From contig CAWFQE010000006.1 of the NCBI GenBank assembly GCA_963817885.1, positions 62,001 to 126,000 on the forward strand: a stretch of DNA of 64,000 nt, given 5' to 3'. Shown piece by piece: positions 63,481-64,000 of this stretch. The translations under genes and the position numbers were made by a program. Source of the DNA: CAVOHU01 sp963817885. GTDB taxonomy: Bacteria; Acidobacteriota; Vicinamibacteria; Vicinamibacterales; JAKQTR01. Within the stretch, counting starts at the first letter, position 1. Every line of letters starts with the position of its first letter. Under the pieces are notes generated by a model. The model searched no databases. It was not told where the DNA came from and was given only the letters and a program-made list of their open reading frames with translations.

Positions 63481-64000
63481 ATGGTGCGGCTGGTCATATT
63501 CACGTGGCCCTACGCCCTCGTCTTCTGGGCCGTGTACGTCTGGGCGTTCTGGCCGGAATACCGAATCATCTCGAGGCGGCAGGAACCATCGTCGACTCCG
63601 CAGGATGCACATTCGAAGCGGCTGATTGCGGTCGGCCAGGGGCTGGCGGGCCTTGCCGCTTTTGCGGTCGCGTTCACCGTGCCGTCGGCGGCGCTGCCGC
63701 ATCGCGTGTGGCTGTTCTGGATTCGGCCTGATCGCGATTATCGGCGGCAGCCTGTTGCGCCGCCATTGCTGGCGGATGCTCGGTTCCAGCTTCACGGGCG
63801 CGGTCATCGTCAAGGCGGATCAGGCCGTCGTAGAGCGCGGCGCCTACCGCTACATTCGTCATCCGTCGTATTCGGCGGGTGCGATCCTCTTTTTCGGGAT
63901 CGGACTCGCTCTCGCCAACTGGATCAGCCTGGCCGTGTTGCTGGGCGGCGTCTCGATCGTCTACGGATATCGTGTCGGGGTTGAGGAGCGTGCGCTCGTG
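63481..64000 (+). CDS. Isoprenylcysteine carboxyl methyltransferase-like membrane protein (partial, frameshifted)
   Basis: ATG at 63481 opens a hydrophobic N-terminus (VIFTWPYALVFWAVYVWAFWPEY). At about 63723-63725 the frame breaks; removing one base yields FWIGLIAIIGGSLLRRHCWRMLG and the family motif ERGAYRYIRHPSYSAGAILFFGIG, reading to the window edge. This is a second ICMT-like gene beside the one at 26.7-27.2 kb. The C-terminus is outside the window. Confidence 0.8.

Overview
The window is high-GC, gene-dense chromosomal DNA from a Gram-negative, respiring bacterium. It carries complex I, lipid A/Kdo/heptose genes, a Ser/Thr kinase with a large membrane part, a tungsten-type aldehyde oxidoreductase operon and many short palindromic and heptameric intergenic repeats. 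This mix suits an Acidobacteriota (Vicinamibacteria-like) genome, but there is no rRNA gene and the assignment is inference.

Layout. 1-10.7 kb (minus): complex I operon nuoA-B-C-(gmhA)-D-E-F-H-J-K-L-M, with a sedoheptulose-7-phosphate isomerase gene between nuoC and nuoD and with nuoG and nuoI absent. 10.9-14.1 kb (plus): glycosyltransferase, thiS-thiG and a helical protein of unknown role. 14.3-22.9 kb: surface-sugar genes (nucleotide-sugar dehydrogenase, GDP-mannose dehydratase, DegT aminotransferase, RmlD-like reductase) with an embedded C4-dicarboxylate carrier, an LhgO-like oxidase and a MalY/PatB lyase. 23.1-27.2 kb (minus): smpB, pdxA, ricT-like PSP1 gene, holB and a membrane methyltransferase-like gene. 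27.2-34.2 kb (minus): inner-core LPS genes waaC, hldE2, gmhB, waaF, lpxL, lpxK, waaA. 34.5-38.3 kb (plus): gap-pgk-tpiA-secG, then tRNA-Leu(GAG). 38.3-48.3 kb looks accessory: a 135-bp tandem duplication, a DUF4160/DUF2442 pair, a membrane Ser/Thr kinase, vapBC, a secreted caspase-fold-like protein and a SulP transporter, interspersed with palindromic repeats. 48.3-56.6 kb: cytidylate-kinase-like gene, adenosine deaminase, two small secreted unknowns, a CocE/NonD hydrolase and a multiply frameshifted secreted beta-helix protein. 56.8-61.0 kb (plus): aorABC-like aldehyde oxidoreductase operon with its own MoaD-like protein. 61.2-64.0 kb: glycine-zipper protein, a Tat-type exported FkbM-family protein and a truncated isoprenylcysteine methyltransferase-like gene.

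Two themes stand out. Many intergenic regions hold arrays with a strict 7-nt period whose unit differs from place to place. At least eight otherwise intact genes contain single-base frame changes, which points to residual sequencing indels more than to decay. The genes most likely to reward follow-up are the secreted His/Cys caspase-like protein (43.2-45.5 kb), the aldehyde oxidoreductase operon and gmhA inside the complex I operon.
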